Below, one piece after another: positions 10,901-20,685 of a stretch of 64,000 bases of DNA (its first letter is position 1; each line of letters opens with the position of its first letter). The translations under genes and the position numbers were made by a program. Where the stretch lies: assembly GCA_030704615.1 (NCBI GenBank), contig CM060733.1, forward strand, positions 42,782,001-42,846,000, read 5' to 3'. A model generated the notes under the pieces. That model was not told the origin of the DNA and did not search any database. It saw nothing but the letters and a program-made list of their open reading frames with translations. Source of the DNA: Takakia lepidozioides. Taxonomy: Eukaryota > Streptophyta > Takakiopsida > Takakiales > Takakiaceae.

Positions 10901-11426
10901 TCATTGAAAACCCTTTCTGGTTGTGCTGGTATTGACATTCTTCAAGTGGATTTGTTCTTACTGTAGGATGCCAAGTACTGCCGGAGGGACGTCTACACCG
11001 GAGTTCATGGGCAGGAGGAACGTGCCTTTTTTTGCCAGGGGAGATTTCATGCCTAGTCCAGAAAGGGAGTACATCCTGCCTACTTATGCTGCCCGGCTTG
11101 CTTCGGTGTCCATTAGGAGGTGTTCCGAACGTAGTCGTGTACAGCAGATTTTAGACGAGGCAAGCCTCAAGAAAATGAAGATGAGGGAGGAGGCAGCAGC
11201 TATTAGAGCCCGTCGGGCTCGTAGATTTGTGTTGGATTCTGCTGAGGAAAGTGGGGGAGAAGACGCAGAAGATTCCCAGGAGGTGAGGTGGACAGTCCCC
11301 CAAGGAGAGGACGGGATTTTTGAGAGGCATAGTGGAACTGATGCATCACAGAGCTCGGAGGATGAGGGGGATGAGGGGGATGAGGAAGAAGGTGGGGCAA
11401 GTTCCTCGGAGGGTGTAGGAGAGTAG
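4910..11426 (+). CDS. ParB-like/DNA-methylase-like fusion protein, 10 exons
   Basis: Exons: 4910-4987, 5334-6775, 6894-7083, 7186-7470, 7556-7681, 7777-7991, 9076-10201, 10290-10554, 10639-10837 and 10967-11426. They total 4,386 nt with no stop and consistent phases, giving 1,461 residues. An in-frame ATG at 4811 would add 33. Intron 1 has a GC donor (CAG|GCAAGC); the rest are GT..AG. Residues about 100-330 are Lys/Glu-rich. Residues about 364-490 look like a ParB/sulfiredoxin fold, with IPLCRLVSLQVVRP and WDGNHRLLAW (D456). A basic stretch near 890 could be a nuclear signal. DMILLDIPDG (from D1064) resembles methylase motif IV. LAGMLLDDGGCVVVLAT resembles motif V. GKPWRY..RSPAFIQ precedes DLTCGTGASMWA (D1237) and FAFEPD, resembling motifs I and II. 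This order is that of beta-class N4/N6 DNA methylases, and fusions of ParB-like domains to such methylases are known in bacteria and phages. The C-terminus is acidic. Function in this organism is unknown; motif IV lacks the canonical PPY, so catalysis is doubtful. Confidence 0.75.
8040..9050. repeat. Tandem array C inside intron 6, 190-bp higher-order repeat
   Basis: Nearly the whole of intron 6 (7992-9075) is an array of about 95-bp subunits alternating in two types, giving a 190-bp period over about five copies. Each subunit holds GGACTTAGCC..GGCTAAGTCC, an inverted repeat with 10-11 bp arms, and TGGAAATTCGGCGCC around the same GGCGCC core as the upstream arrays. Phases of the flanking exons are compatible, so the array appears to be tolerated in a spliced intron. 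Period-190 open frames on both strands are artefacts. Confidence 0.92.
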
Positions 11427-11489
11427 TGCCCATTCCGGCTATGACAGTTAGAACACACTTGTATAGACGTGGCTTGCCACAAAATTTGC

Positions 11490-11495
11490 AATAAA
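11490..11495 (+). terminator. Polyadenylation signal of the ParB/methylase-like gene
   Basis: AATAAA lies 64 bases after the TAG stop at 11424-11426 and is followed by a T-rich stretch. Spacing and position fit a standard eukaryotic poly(A) signal. Confidence 0.6.
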
Positions 11496-11499
11496 ATGT

Positions 11500-12110
11500 T
11501 GCATTTTAAGTCCACTGGTGCCACATTCCAACTTCACATGACCCTATTTCCGTGCCTCCTAACCCTATTTCCGTGGACTCACAATGGTCTGCTCATGCTT
11601 TTTTATTTTCCGCTCATGCTCATGCCGCTCATGCTCATGCCGCTCATGAAATAGCAGCCCCCTTTAGAACAAATAATAATCACAGAATCAACTTTCGTTT
11701 AAATTGCTATATGTATGAATCCATCTCACAAACCTTCCTGACTCTTCTCATATCCATTGTGCATTCATCTACACTGTATTCATGCGTGCTCCATTCATGA
11801 AAGCTTCCTTTGTACAACATCCATTGTACATTCATCCTCTGTACTCTTTAATCCACCCCACAAACCTTCCACACTCATTTCATATACTTTGTGCATTCGT
11901 CAAAAGATTTGGTCATGCATCTTCCTGTCATGAATTTTTGTCATTGCTCAACATCCATTATACATTCATCCATTTTACTCTTATCCATCCGTCATTCATC
12001 CATCTACATACATTTTTCACACTCATCCATCTGTTTATCATCCAACTGTACATTCATCCATCCTTTATTCAATGCCTTTTATTATGTCGTCCAGCTTGTT
12101 TCCGCGGTAA
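11500..12110. repeat. Low-complexity CATTCATC- and CTCATGC-rich tract
   Basis: 11590-11650 repeats GCTCATGCTCATGCC. About 11750-12080 is a degenerate tandem field of CATTCATCCA and CATCCATTGTACATTC variants. No gene is visible in this stretch; short open frames follow the repeat composition. Confidence 0.7.
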
Positions 12111-12179
12111 AGGGTGCCAATCCGCGGGAATACACTCCACTTCTTTCTGGGCGCGTGGTGACTCGGCCTTCACGTGTGA

Positions 12180-12248
12180 TGACGTGGACTGAGCCCCGTG
12201 ACGTGGCATTTGCGCAAGGTGACGTGGCGTGAGCGCAGTTGCGCTCAC
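12180..12248. other. Three TGACGTGG boxes and a perfect 9-bp hairpin
   Basis: TGACGTGG occurs at 12180-12187, 12199-12206 and 12220-12227, with about 20-base spacing. It contains the ACGT core bound by plant bZIP factors. It is followed directly by GTGAGCGCA/TGCGCTCAC (12229-12237 and 12240-12248), a perfect inverted repeat with a 2-base loop. The site lies about 80 bases before the broken methylase-like copy. No transcript start is known here, so a regulatory role is speculative. Confidence 0.4.
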
Positions 12249-12330
12249 GCGCTCACGTGACCAGGCTCACGCCGAGGCATCCCTGTATACATCTAAGCCA
12301 CCTCTCACGTTCTCCTTTCATTGTTTGCAG

Positions 12331-13443
12331 ACTCTTATCTTTCAGGCATTCTGCTTCGTGAAGGAACATTCCAAATTCAAATTATGTCAAGCAGACAGAC
12401 TTGTTGATTCCACAGTTGAGTATAACGTCCTGTTCAACCATGTGGGAGAGAAGGACATGCTTTGTGATTTGTCGGGCAAGCCTTGGAGGTATGGCAGGAC
12501 CAGGAGTCCAACATTCATCCAGACGTTCATGGAAATGTATACGGATGTTGAAGGTCCTCGACGTCACTGCTAATACAAGTGAGAACGTTCACTGATTGCG
12601 GCACCGAAATTGGTACCCTTTCCAATTGTCTTTGTTTGCTTGCCCGAGGAAGCGAGTCATTCTTGACTTTGGCTTTGGTTGTGTTGTATCAATTCGCAGG
12701 TGCCTGTATGTGGGCGGGAAGGATTCTAACTGAACACAATGATTTCCAAAATCGTCAATTTTTTCATTAAGTCATTAACGATCCCAACAAACATGACGTG
12801 GAATGGGAGGAGGAAGGGGAGGAGAAGGAAGTCTAGGAAATCCGTCTGATTCAGGGACGTCCGAAGCCGCTTCCTGCAATGTCTGTCTTCGAGTGAGTTG
12901 CACCATAGTAAGTGTATTGGTTTCGGTTGTAGGGACCATGAGACCTGCAGATGATTTCATGTTTGAATGTTCTGATGTGCTTCTTTCTTTCTTTGTGCAT
13001 ACACTAGGAGGAGACAGAATCGCATGGGCCATTCTTTGCCAGAAAATCGTTTCTTGTGAGTCCCCAGAAGCCTTTTTTTCTACCATCCTATGCAGACACG
13101 GCTACTAGAGGCTATCAGGAGGGAGGATAGGCCTAATCGGTTTGAGCAATTGATATTCGAGAAGGAGCAAAGAATTGGAATGAGGCATGAGGCCAAACAT
13201 GGAATTGTGAAAGGCAAGGTAAACAAGTTCATCATAGAATCCGCGTCTGAGAGCGAGGGGGATGATGAGGACAGTTCTGCATCTAGGTTGACAGTTCCAG
13301 CTGGCGAGGATGGTATTTTTGAGGGGAGGGCTTCTCAGAGAAACACCGGTAGTAGTAGTGAAGGTTCGGAGGCAGGTGGAGGGCAACCATCCTTGCTTGA
13401 GGCCGGGGATGCATTGGACAGTGATCGCGGATCCTCGCCATAA
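12331..13443 (+). pseudogene. Broken tandem copy of the last three exons of the ParB/methylase-like gene
   Basis: Exon-like blocks 12331-12578, 12700-12892 and 13008-13443 align with exons 8, 9 and 10 of the upstream gene and keep the same splice positions. Shared islands are TLIFQAFCFVKE, GKPWRYGRTRSPTFIQTFME, the pair HGPFFAR/VPFFAR and AGEDGIFE versus QGEDGIFE. A 5-base loss near 12550 breaks the frame before motif I. The glycine motif DLTCGTG has become DVTANT-. Stops interrupt the acidic exon, and another frame change lies near 13100. Exons 1-7 are absent. AATAAA at 13661-13666 could be the relic poly(A) signal. This is a decayed partial duplication. Confidence 0.75.
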
Positions 13444-13769
13444 CAAAGTCTCATTTCAATCCTTCTGTTGTACAGTTCCTGCATTCTTATCCGCTTACAA
13501 TCGCAAGCATGCACAGCACGCCTTTCATCTCTCACTCTACCTGACATTGGAGGCAGACGCTGTAGGCCCGCCAAATTGAAATCGTACAAGGCCATATCCC
13601 CCTCAAGCGAGAAGATGCATGTCCGATTCCCAACGTATCTTCCGCAAACCACAATGTAATAATAAAAGCAGAAGAGACGGAAAGTAAAGTAAAGAACCCT
13701 ACAAGCAATTTATACACAAAGCGTGAACTAGAAGCCATCAAAACACAGCCCTTTCTCACATTCCTACTG

Positions 13770-14480
13770 GGAATTTCGGTGCCGAAATAGCCCTATGTGC
13801 GCCTTCATAATATGGACCTAATAAAATTCCACGTAGGAATTACGACACCAAAATAGCACGATGGAAGCCTTCAGGACAAGGCACTTCAGCACATTCCACT
13901 TGGGTATTTCGGCGCCAAAATAGCCCGCTCTGCGCCATAAAATACGCCAGTATATCACATTTCAAAAGGGAATTTTGGCGCCGAAATACCCTGGTGGAAG
14001 TCTTAAAAACAATACACTTTTGCACACTGCTCTTGGGAATTTCGGCGCCAAAATAGCACAGTCAAAGTTAGCTGTATTGGCCAGGAACGTGTGTATTATG
14101 TACAAGATTGACGTCGCACACTCCACCCAAGATATTTGAACCTCCCCTCATGGCGTATGAGCACTGACGCCTGCAACCAGGTGTGACCTGGCCGCCCGAC
14201 ATCCCGCAACGTCTACATCGCGCTCCACCAAAAACCACACCCCAATATCATCCGCGTACCAAGGTGGATAATCAATTTTCATTGTTTTCCTGCTGAGGAA
14301 CTACACAACATACATTCCAGCTTTACTCCCATTAGTTAGCCTATTTCGGCCCCGAAATAGGACGGTGAATTTTTGCTATTTCGTCGTAGAAATCACGAAG
14401 TCCGAGTATGCAAATCGTGCCCGACTCCGTTGGTATTATGCAGTTCTCATGCCGACGTGCTATTTCGGCGCTGTAATGCG
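13770..14480. repeat. Degenerate array D with ATTTCGGCGCCGAAAT core
   Basis: Variants of ATTTCGGCGCCGAAATAG occur near 13773, 13842, 13905, 13973 and 14038 (spacing 63-69) and again near 14345, 14380 and 14461. The units between are poorly conserved. The dyad core matches the arrays upstream and inside intron 6, although the unit sequences are otherwise unrelated. A lone related motif appears near 15730. No gene is seen. Confidence 0.7.
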
Positions 14481-14499
14481 GAGGTCCGAGCCGGGACGC

Positions 14500-15857
14500 C
14501 AGTGGTTTTAGCACAATTTCTTCACGTCATGTTGTGGCACCTTCTCTGTCTAGCCCCTTCGTGGACATCTGTTCCAGACAGTCATTATCGACCGGCAATG
14601 TAGATAGCCGTTGCCAGCCAATGGGCGCACGTATTGCCATTGCCCCAGAGAAGATCACGTCAGAGGGTGTTTCGCAGTGGGTTTTCAATGTTTGCATCTT
14701 CGTGTTGAAACACTACAGTGATTACTTGTCTCTCTCTATTCCCGGTGGGCGCACACTTCCTCAATGCCGTCCTGTGAAAATGCCACCTGCATTCGACGGA
14801 GCGGGATTCCAGGTTCGCGATTGCTTGAGCCGTAGATGGGAGACATTATGGTGGAGTTGGACTTCACTGAAGGTACACGCAGGGTGACGAGTTTCCAAGC
14901 ACTTCTGTGGGATTCTGTTTGGGTGAGGCCTGCCAGTGGACAACAGTGGATACTTGTTGTGCGAGATAGACCTGGAAGACGGAGTGTTCGTCTCTTCATC
15001 ATTAGATGTTGATGCGGTGAGTTCTAGAGGTCTTACTACCATAACTATACTGTATCTCCATAGTATTTGCTCCCGGATAGGGTTCTTGAGTTGCTCAGTC
15101 ACTCTTCTGGGCCAGGGAATATATTGTTGACACTAAGGGAGAATCCGAACAGGTTTGTCCTGGATGTTTGCGCATTTCACGACCCTGTGGAAGGAGGTCC
15201 CACCTGGCCTCCAATATCTGCATGTTTTCACGAACGTCACCTCTATAGATATCTTGTATCTTTATGTGCGCCATTTTAATCCAGAAAATGGCAATGCGCA
15301 GTGGACGACTACCGCGCCACTCCTAATTCTGGACCTGTGGTTCGACGACTCGGTGGTTCGTGTTGTGGATGCCAACGTAGCAGCATAGATCGTTAAGGAT
15401 TGTTGTGGAGGGTGATTGGAGGGCATAGGCTCCAGGTTATGGTAGTTCCACATGTTTCTTATGCCGCAGTGTCCATTTCTGATGATGGAAGGTCGGAGTT
15501 ATCGCTGTATAAAATAAAAACTTCTAGTTTCCTGATGTTTGTATTTCAAGCGTGTATGGCAATTTTCTGTCATGTCAATGTGGGGTTGATGTTGTGCTGA
15601 ATGGGGTTTGAAAGTTCAACTATCCTCTGACCCTAAATATATTACCCTGTCAGTACAATGGCTTGTGAGGACTACAAGTTTGTGTCTCTTTCCTGTCATG
15701 CACAATGTTTTACAGTCGTGACGTGGAATAACGGCACCGAAATACCTCATTCCGCCTCCTGGACCAGGAGAAACAGACCCTATTATTGAGGTATGAGGAC
15801 CTAATACCGTCAATAAAGGCACAAAAATTCCAATTCCGCAGATACCCGCTCATGAGC
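14500..15857 (+). other. Unassigned stretch with a possible F-box-like relic
   Basis: No convincing gene. Between about 15060 and 15391 two overlapping plus frames give peptide-like text. One contains MLPDRVLELLSHSSGPGNIL followed by an RF pair, which loosely resembles an F-box start. The next (15155-15388) reads on as YLHVFTNVTSIDILYLYVRH. They would need a frame change to join. A second fragment begins with ATG at 14838. I cannot assign these; they may be remnants of one decayed gene. Confidence 0.25.
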
Positions 15858-16805
15858 TCATAGGCTCATGGGCTCATGAAATAGTAAACCTCTTTGTAAC
15901 ATAGCTGTGTTGTTATCATACATCTTCTGTATGACATAAGGTCCTAACCATGGTGATTTAAGCTTAGAAGCTTTAATCTTTCTCTTCTTCTGCAACCATA
16001 GTACCAAATCACCTGTCTTAAAAGTCTTCAAACCTTCATCAAACTGATCCTTCCTCTTCATCTGAATTCTAGTCAGGTTATCAGCTGCATCAGCACGTAC
16101 TTCTTCCACATGATATAATTCATGTTTCCTTACTTTGGTTGAATCCTCCAATTCCATTCTTCTTCCCCATTCAATTCTCATAGTAGGTAATAAGAACTCC
16201 ACTGGAAGTAAAGCTTCCATTCCATAAACTAATTGGAATGGTATATACTTGGTGGTGACTTTATATGAAGTTTTGTATGACCACAAAGCTGTCAACAGCT
16301 TTGTATCCCAGTCTGTTCTGTTCACATTGACTATCTTAGCCAAGATAATGCATAGTATTTTGTTGGTGGCATCTGCCTGCCCATTGCCTTGTGGGTAATA
16401 TGTTGTATTCTTCTTGTGCACAATCATGAACTCCTTAGTCAATAGTTCAATGGTCTCATTAATGAAATGACTTCCCTGGTCACTTATAAATTCGAGGGGA
16501 CAGCCAAATCTTGTGAGAATGTTCTCATATAGGAACCTTGCTGTGGACTTAGTTGTATTGTCCCTCAGAGCCTTAGCTTCCACCCACTTTGTAGTATAAT
16601 CAGTGGCTGTGATTATATACTTGTCCTGTGTATTCCTGGCTGGTGGATTAATTGGGCCAACAAAGTCTAATCCCCAATTATGGAATGGTTCAGTAGGCAT
16701 CGTAGGATGCAAAGCCATCTTCCTAGATCTTTGCAAAGGTCCTAGCCTCTGACACTCATCACAACTCTTCAATACTTGTATACATCCTTGAAAAAAGTAG
16801 GCCAC
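15858..16805 (-). pseudogene. Gypsy integrase core and C-terminal domain
   Basis: An open frame of about 315 residues without its own real start, since the frame continues from a frameshifted upstream segment. Visible features are SCDECQR (end of the HHCC zinc site), LDFVGPI and FISDQGSHF (first two catalytic Asp) and YYPQGNGQADATNK. At the last site the third catalytic acidic residue is Asp instead of the usual Glu. A GPYVIQKMYDNNTAML segment fits the integrase C-terminal fold. The zinc site upstream lies in another frame at 16769-16969. Confidence 0.8.
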
Positions 16806-17184
16806 CAGTAACCTACAAGTAGTATTTTCCTACTGGTAGTCTCTTCTCCAAAATGGCCTCCAGCCACTCCTTTATGAACTTCTTCCAAAACTTTATTTAC
16901 CTGAAGGTGGTACAAACATCGTTTAAGAACTCCATCTGGTCCTAGCTTATACAATCTTCCACCTATCATAGTGTATGGTAATGCCTTGATAGCTATTCTT
17001 TTCCTCTGCTCCTTCCTATAATTGGGTGGGCACTGACCATGAGTAAGGTAGTATCTGATTGGCCACTGCCAATCTAACCAATCATCTGCTCCCTACACTT
17101 GCACTGCAAATAAACTCGCATCAGACAGTTGATCATCTACTCCTGTGGCGGGTTCTCCTGTTGAAAGGTGTGACAAGTGATCTG

Positions 17185-17826
17185 CTACAGATACAAACAT
17201 CCAGGCTTGTAAACAACCTTGAATTCAAATTCGAGCAAGATAATCAACCATCTTGCTATCATGCCACTTATCAAAGGCTTGTTCACCAGATAAATCAAAG
17301 TCTGATGATCCACATAAAACATAAACTTCATTCCAAGTAGATAGTGCCTAAATTTCTTGATTGCATAAATCATTGCCAAAGCTTCTCTTTCAGTAGTGCT
17401 ATAGTTCCTCTCAGCACTGTTCAACAATCTGCTAGCATAATACACAGGTGAATCTATGTTTCTTGTGACATTTTGGGCTAACACAGCCCCCAATGCTTCT
17501 CCTGAGGCATCACAGTATACATGAAATACCACATCCAGTGAGGGTTAATCAACACAGGTGTAGTTGTTACTGACATTGTAAGTGTCTCAAATGCATGTTG
17601 GCATTCAGCTGTCCATGCAAACACTGCATCCTTCTTCAAAAGCTTGCTCAATGGTGCTGCCATCTGTGGATACCATCTAACAAATCTTTTGTAATAGTTG
17701 GTTTGTCCAAGGAATCTCCTTAGAGCCTTAACATTTACTAGTGGTGGGGATGCTTTAATGGCCTCAGTCTTTCTAGGATCCACAAGTAGTCCCTTCTTAC
17801 ACACAATGTGTCCCAGGAGTAAGACG
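17185..17826 (-). pseudogene. Gypsy RT C-terminus plus RNase H
   Basis: Two overlapping minus frames (17478-17826 and 17185-17532). The first gives RRFLGQTNYYKRFV and HAFETLTMSVTTTPVL, the usual RT connection region. The second gives YCDASGEALGAVLAQ, YSTTEREALAMIYAIKKFRH and YVDHQTLIYL, the RNase H-like core. A frameshift near 17530 separates them, and a stop at 17185 precedes an out-of-frame continuation VADHLSHL. Confidence 0.85.
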
Positions 17827-20017
17827 AGCCCTAGTCGCGCGCGGCCAGGGTGACGACATACTAGCCTTGGGGGTCGTGACAAGTTGCGGTGTAGGTTGGG
17901 CTCAACGAACTGCCTACCCGGCTGCGGTAAGTGTTGGGGTCCGTGGCAGCTATGGACGGATCTAAACATTCTAACTTCCTACCGGCAAAGCAAAGCTTAA
18001 CAACTCCACTTCATAGGGCGATTTGCGTTTCCTAGTCCTACGTTTTGTTTATGGATTTTCTACGTCTTTAATCATAATTACCTTCCAAGTCTTTGTTTAT
18101 TACTACTTCCTACATGCTTGGACTCCCAACACGCTTATAGCCGGGACGAACCTTCCAATCCCTTCACAAAACGAATCCCGAGCCCAGGGAGATGGGGATC
18201 ATCTATCTCCCGCCCAATGTGCCCCCCTAAATCTCGAGGTGGATTAGTTTCCTACCTCCTAGGAATGGACCGGATCCACTACCCAAGTCAGTCTCTCCTG
18301 CTTAGAGCGATCCAAGATTCAACCTCCATGGTCAGTCCATCGGGTGAATGATAACAATTCAAACCTCTAGGTAATTCCCGAGATCTAATAAAACAATGGC
18401 CGTTCCTTGGCCCAAGGCCCCCCCAGCGGCCGGGTACTTGACTTCAAATATCCTCGGCGGGAGGGGGGAATACCTCCCTTAAAACATCCGTTTTTAAATT
18501 AAGGGGGTCCGGATAAAATCCCTTATTAAAGGCGAAGTACCCTGCTGAATAATAAAGAACAAATCATTAAAACCTTCCTACAAATGCATGAAATTTGTAG
18601 AAATAGAGAATCATCGTAGGATGTTGGAGCTAACTAAATTACCCTCAAGGTACCAGGGGAACGCCCTGGGAACGGGAGCATTGGGGAACCGCTCTCCACT
18701 TAGGAGCGTCTCTAAATTCCTATACCAAACCAATCAATAACGCATTAGCAACTTAAACAATCACCGGGCCAAGATGAATGAAATCTGCCGCCCATCAGTT
18801 TCTCATCTGATCGCCACCCTGGTGTGTAAACAATGATTAAACATTCAGTGGGTCCCAGGGTCCATTCCCTGCGCCTCTTCCACCTACTTCCAATATAATC
18901 TGATTAATTTATGCAAGCAACCCGCCTAAAACGAAGTTAGAACATGTCATCTTCTAAGTTGTGAAACCTCTACCAGGGATTCTCTCCTCCCTATCTATGG
19001 GCTCTCTCTCTCTGCCTGTGGCATCCACCCGTGAGCCATGCTTTCACAAGCCTCGGAATACATATCAAATTGATGGCCTCACTGGAGCCTATCCAATGGT
19101 TTCAACCATTCCTTATCATTTGCTAAAACACGCCCTCATTCCCATCCAAGAAGAACACCATGAATAGTGCATAAGAAATCAAAGGCATAATCAACGCTTT
19201 TCAGGCTATAACGTGCACCACGTGCATCTATCCTATTTAAGCACTTTTGCAAATCAAAAATGCTGGAAAATAAAAGAAATTAAAAAAATCAAAAAAATAC
19301 CTTCCATATGGGAAATCATGTGGGGAATCCAACGATACCCTTGGCACCTAAAGATGCCCTTGGGAACCCTGTGGGAACCCAATGAGAACCGAGGAACACT
19401 CGGGAACCGTTCATTGCCGTGGGGAACTGTCGCGGCTATATCGGATAAATGAATCTCGATGAGAACTCATCCCAGCCACTATATTCGTTAGTCCAAAACA
19501 TGCATGCATAAATAATAAAATAACCACTGGTGGGTCCAAACCAGATTTCATCCCCTTACATTATTTTAAGGCGCTGATGCGCTTTCCCTCCGTGAAAAAA
19601 GTCATCCTCTACCTTGCAGTGTTTTTATTTCTGGCGAAATTTCGCTCTTTTTCGACCTCGTCATCCCTCTTGCGAGGTGTAAAGGAAAAAAATTATTAAA
19701 TTTAAGATTTTTCGCCCAAAGACGGGCCATCACTCTAGCCTGATCGCGCCTTGCTCTATCACGCGTGGTTAAGATTCGCCCACATTAGCGAGATGATGGG
19801 CTTCGTGGCAGCCTACAACGCCCTACTGGCAAGTGCCCTCGCCCGCTCAACCATCTCCCAATCTTATAGTATCGCCACTCACTCCCCCTCTCACACATAG
19901 GGTTTCGGTATAGCCGTGGAACCTTCCCATCCCTTCTGTAGCAGCGTGACCAGCTTACTAGGTAGGACAAACAGTTAAGATACAGATTTGGTGTGCACTA
20001 TTTGGCCTGCGATTTGG
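17827..20017. other. Intergenic stretch without recognisable gene
   Basis: No reading frame longer than about 90 codons and no recognised domain. The sequence is mixed: a GC-rich block near 17826-17960, runs of C and G near 18400-18520, and an AT-rich tail after 19240. It lies between the truncated gypsy pol and the chromovirus LTR and is probably transposon-derived non-coding DNA, but I could not match it to an LTR or terminal repeat elsewhere in the window. Confidence 0.5.
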
Positions 20018-20640
20018 CCCAGAGAAACTTACCAGGAGTAAATACCAAAAGTTACCAAGTTATCATGTTACCGGAAGTTACCATGATTTCCTGTGATTTA
20101 TCATGATCTACCATTACCATTACTTACTAAGTTATCAGGAGTTTACCAAATTACCAAGAGTAACTTGGGAAACTGCTCAAGAAGCTTCATTTAGAGGAAA
20201 CTTCTCCATCAAGATACCTCCTTTGTTTAAGGAAGTTTCTTTATCAAGAAACCTTTGTTTAATCTTGGAAACTTAACAGCAAGCAATCTCCATAGGAGAA
20301 GCTTCTTAGGGAAGCTTCTTAGTAGTTAGTATAAATAGGAGGTGAGACTGGACACTCTTCAATCTCGCCAACACAAGTTCAAGCTACTCTTGTTCCCAGT
20401 CCAGTACTCCAGTCCAGCTTCCAATATCTAGTCCAGTTTCCAGTACCTGGTACTCAAGTCAAGTTTCTAGCATTCCAGTATTCGAGTCGAGTTCCAGTAT
20501 TTTGTACTCTTGTCCATTGTTATAAAAATCATCTTGATTCATGTTTACCCACCATGCATTCGGCCACGTCGACCTTGACTTCTTGTCTAGTCTTGTACTT
20601 CTAGTCTGATCTCTTGTTGGTGATCTGTTATGTTCTCGTC
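20018..20640 (+). repeat. 5' LTR of the chromovirus
   Basis: It matches 25322-26003 from CCCAGA..AAACTTACCAGG through GTGATCTGTTATGTTCTCGTC. It includes a TATA-like TATAAATA at 20330-20337, preceded by a doubled GAAGCTTCTTAG motif and followed by a CCAGT-rich segment. The outer left border is uncertain because the first bases differ from the 3' copy. Confidence 0.85.
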
Positions 20641-20685
20641 CTTGACAGTTTGACGAGACTAAAATTTGTTCCTTAGATAGTTAAA

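Larger units (their letters stand above)
15858..17826 (-). mobile_element. Truncated Ty3/gypsy element: RT end, RNase H, integrase
   Basis: Reading the minus strand from 17826, the order is the C-terminal end of reverse transcriptase (LLLGHIVCKKGLLVDP), the connection region, RNase H, the zinc-binding integrase N-terminus, the integrase core and its C-terminal tail. The 5' portion (gag, protease, RT catalytic centre) is missing; similarity stops abruptly near 17820. At least two frame changes (near 17190 and 16780) break the polyprotein. No flanking LTR was recognised. The order pol-after-gag and the strand match the gag block at 29594-32119, so both may derive from one element. Confidence 0.85.
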
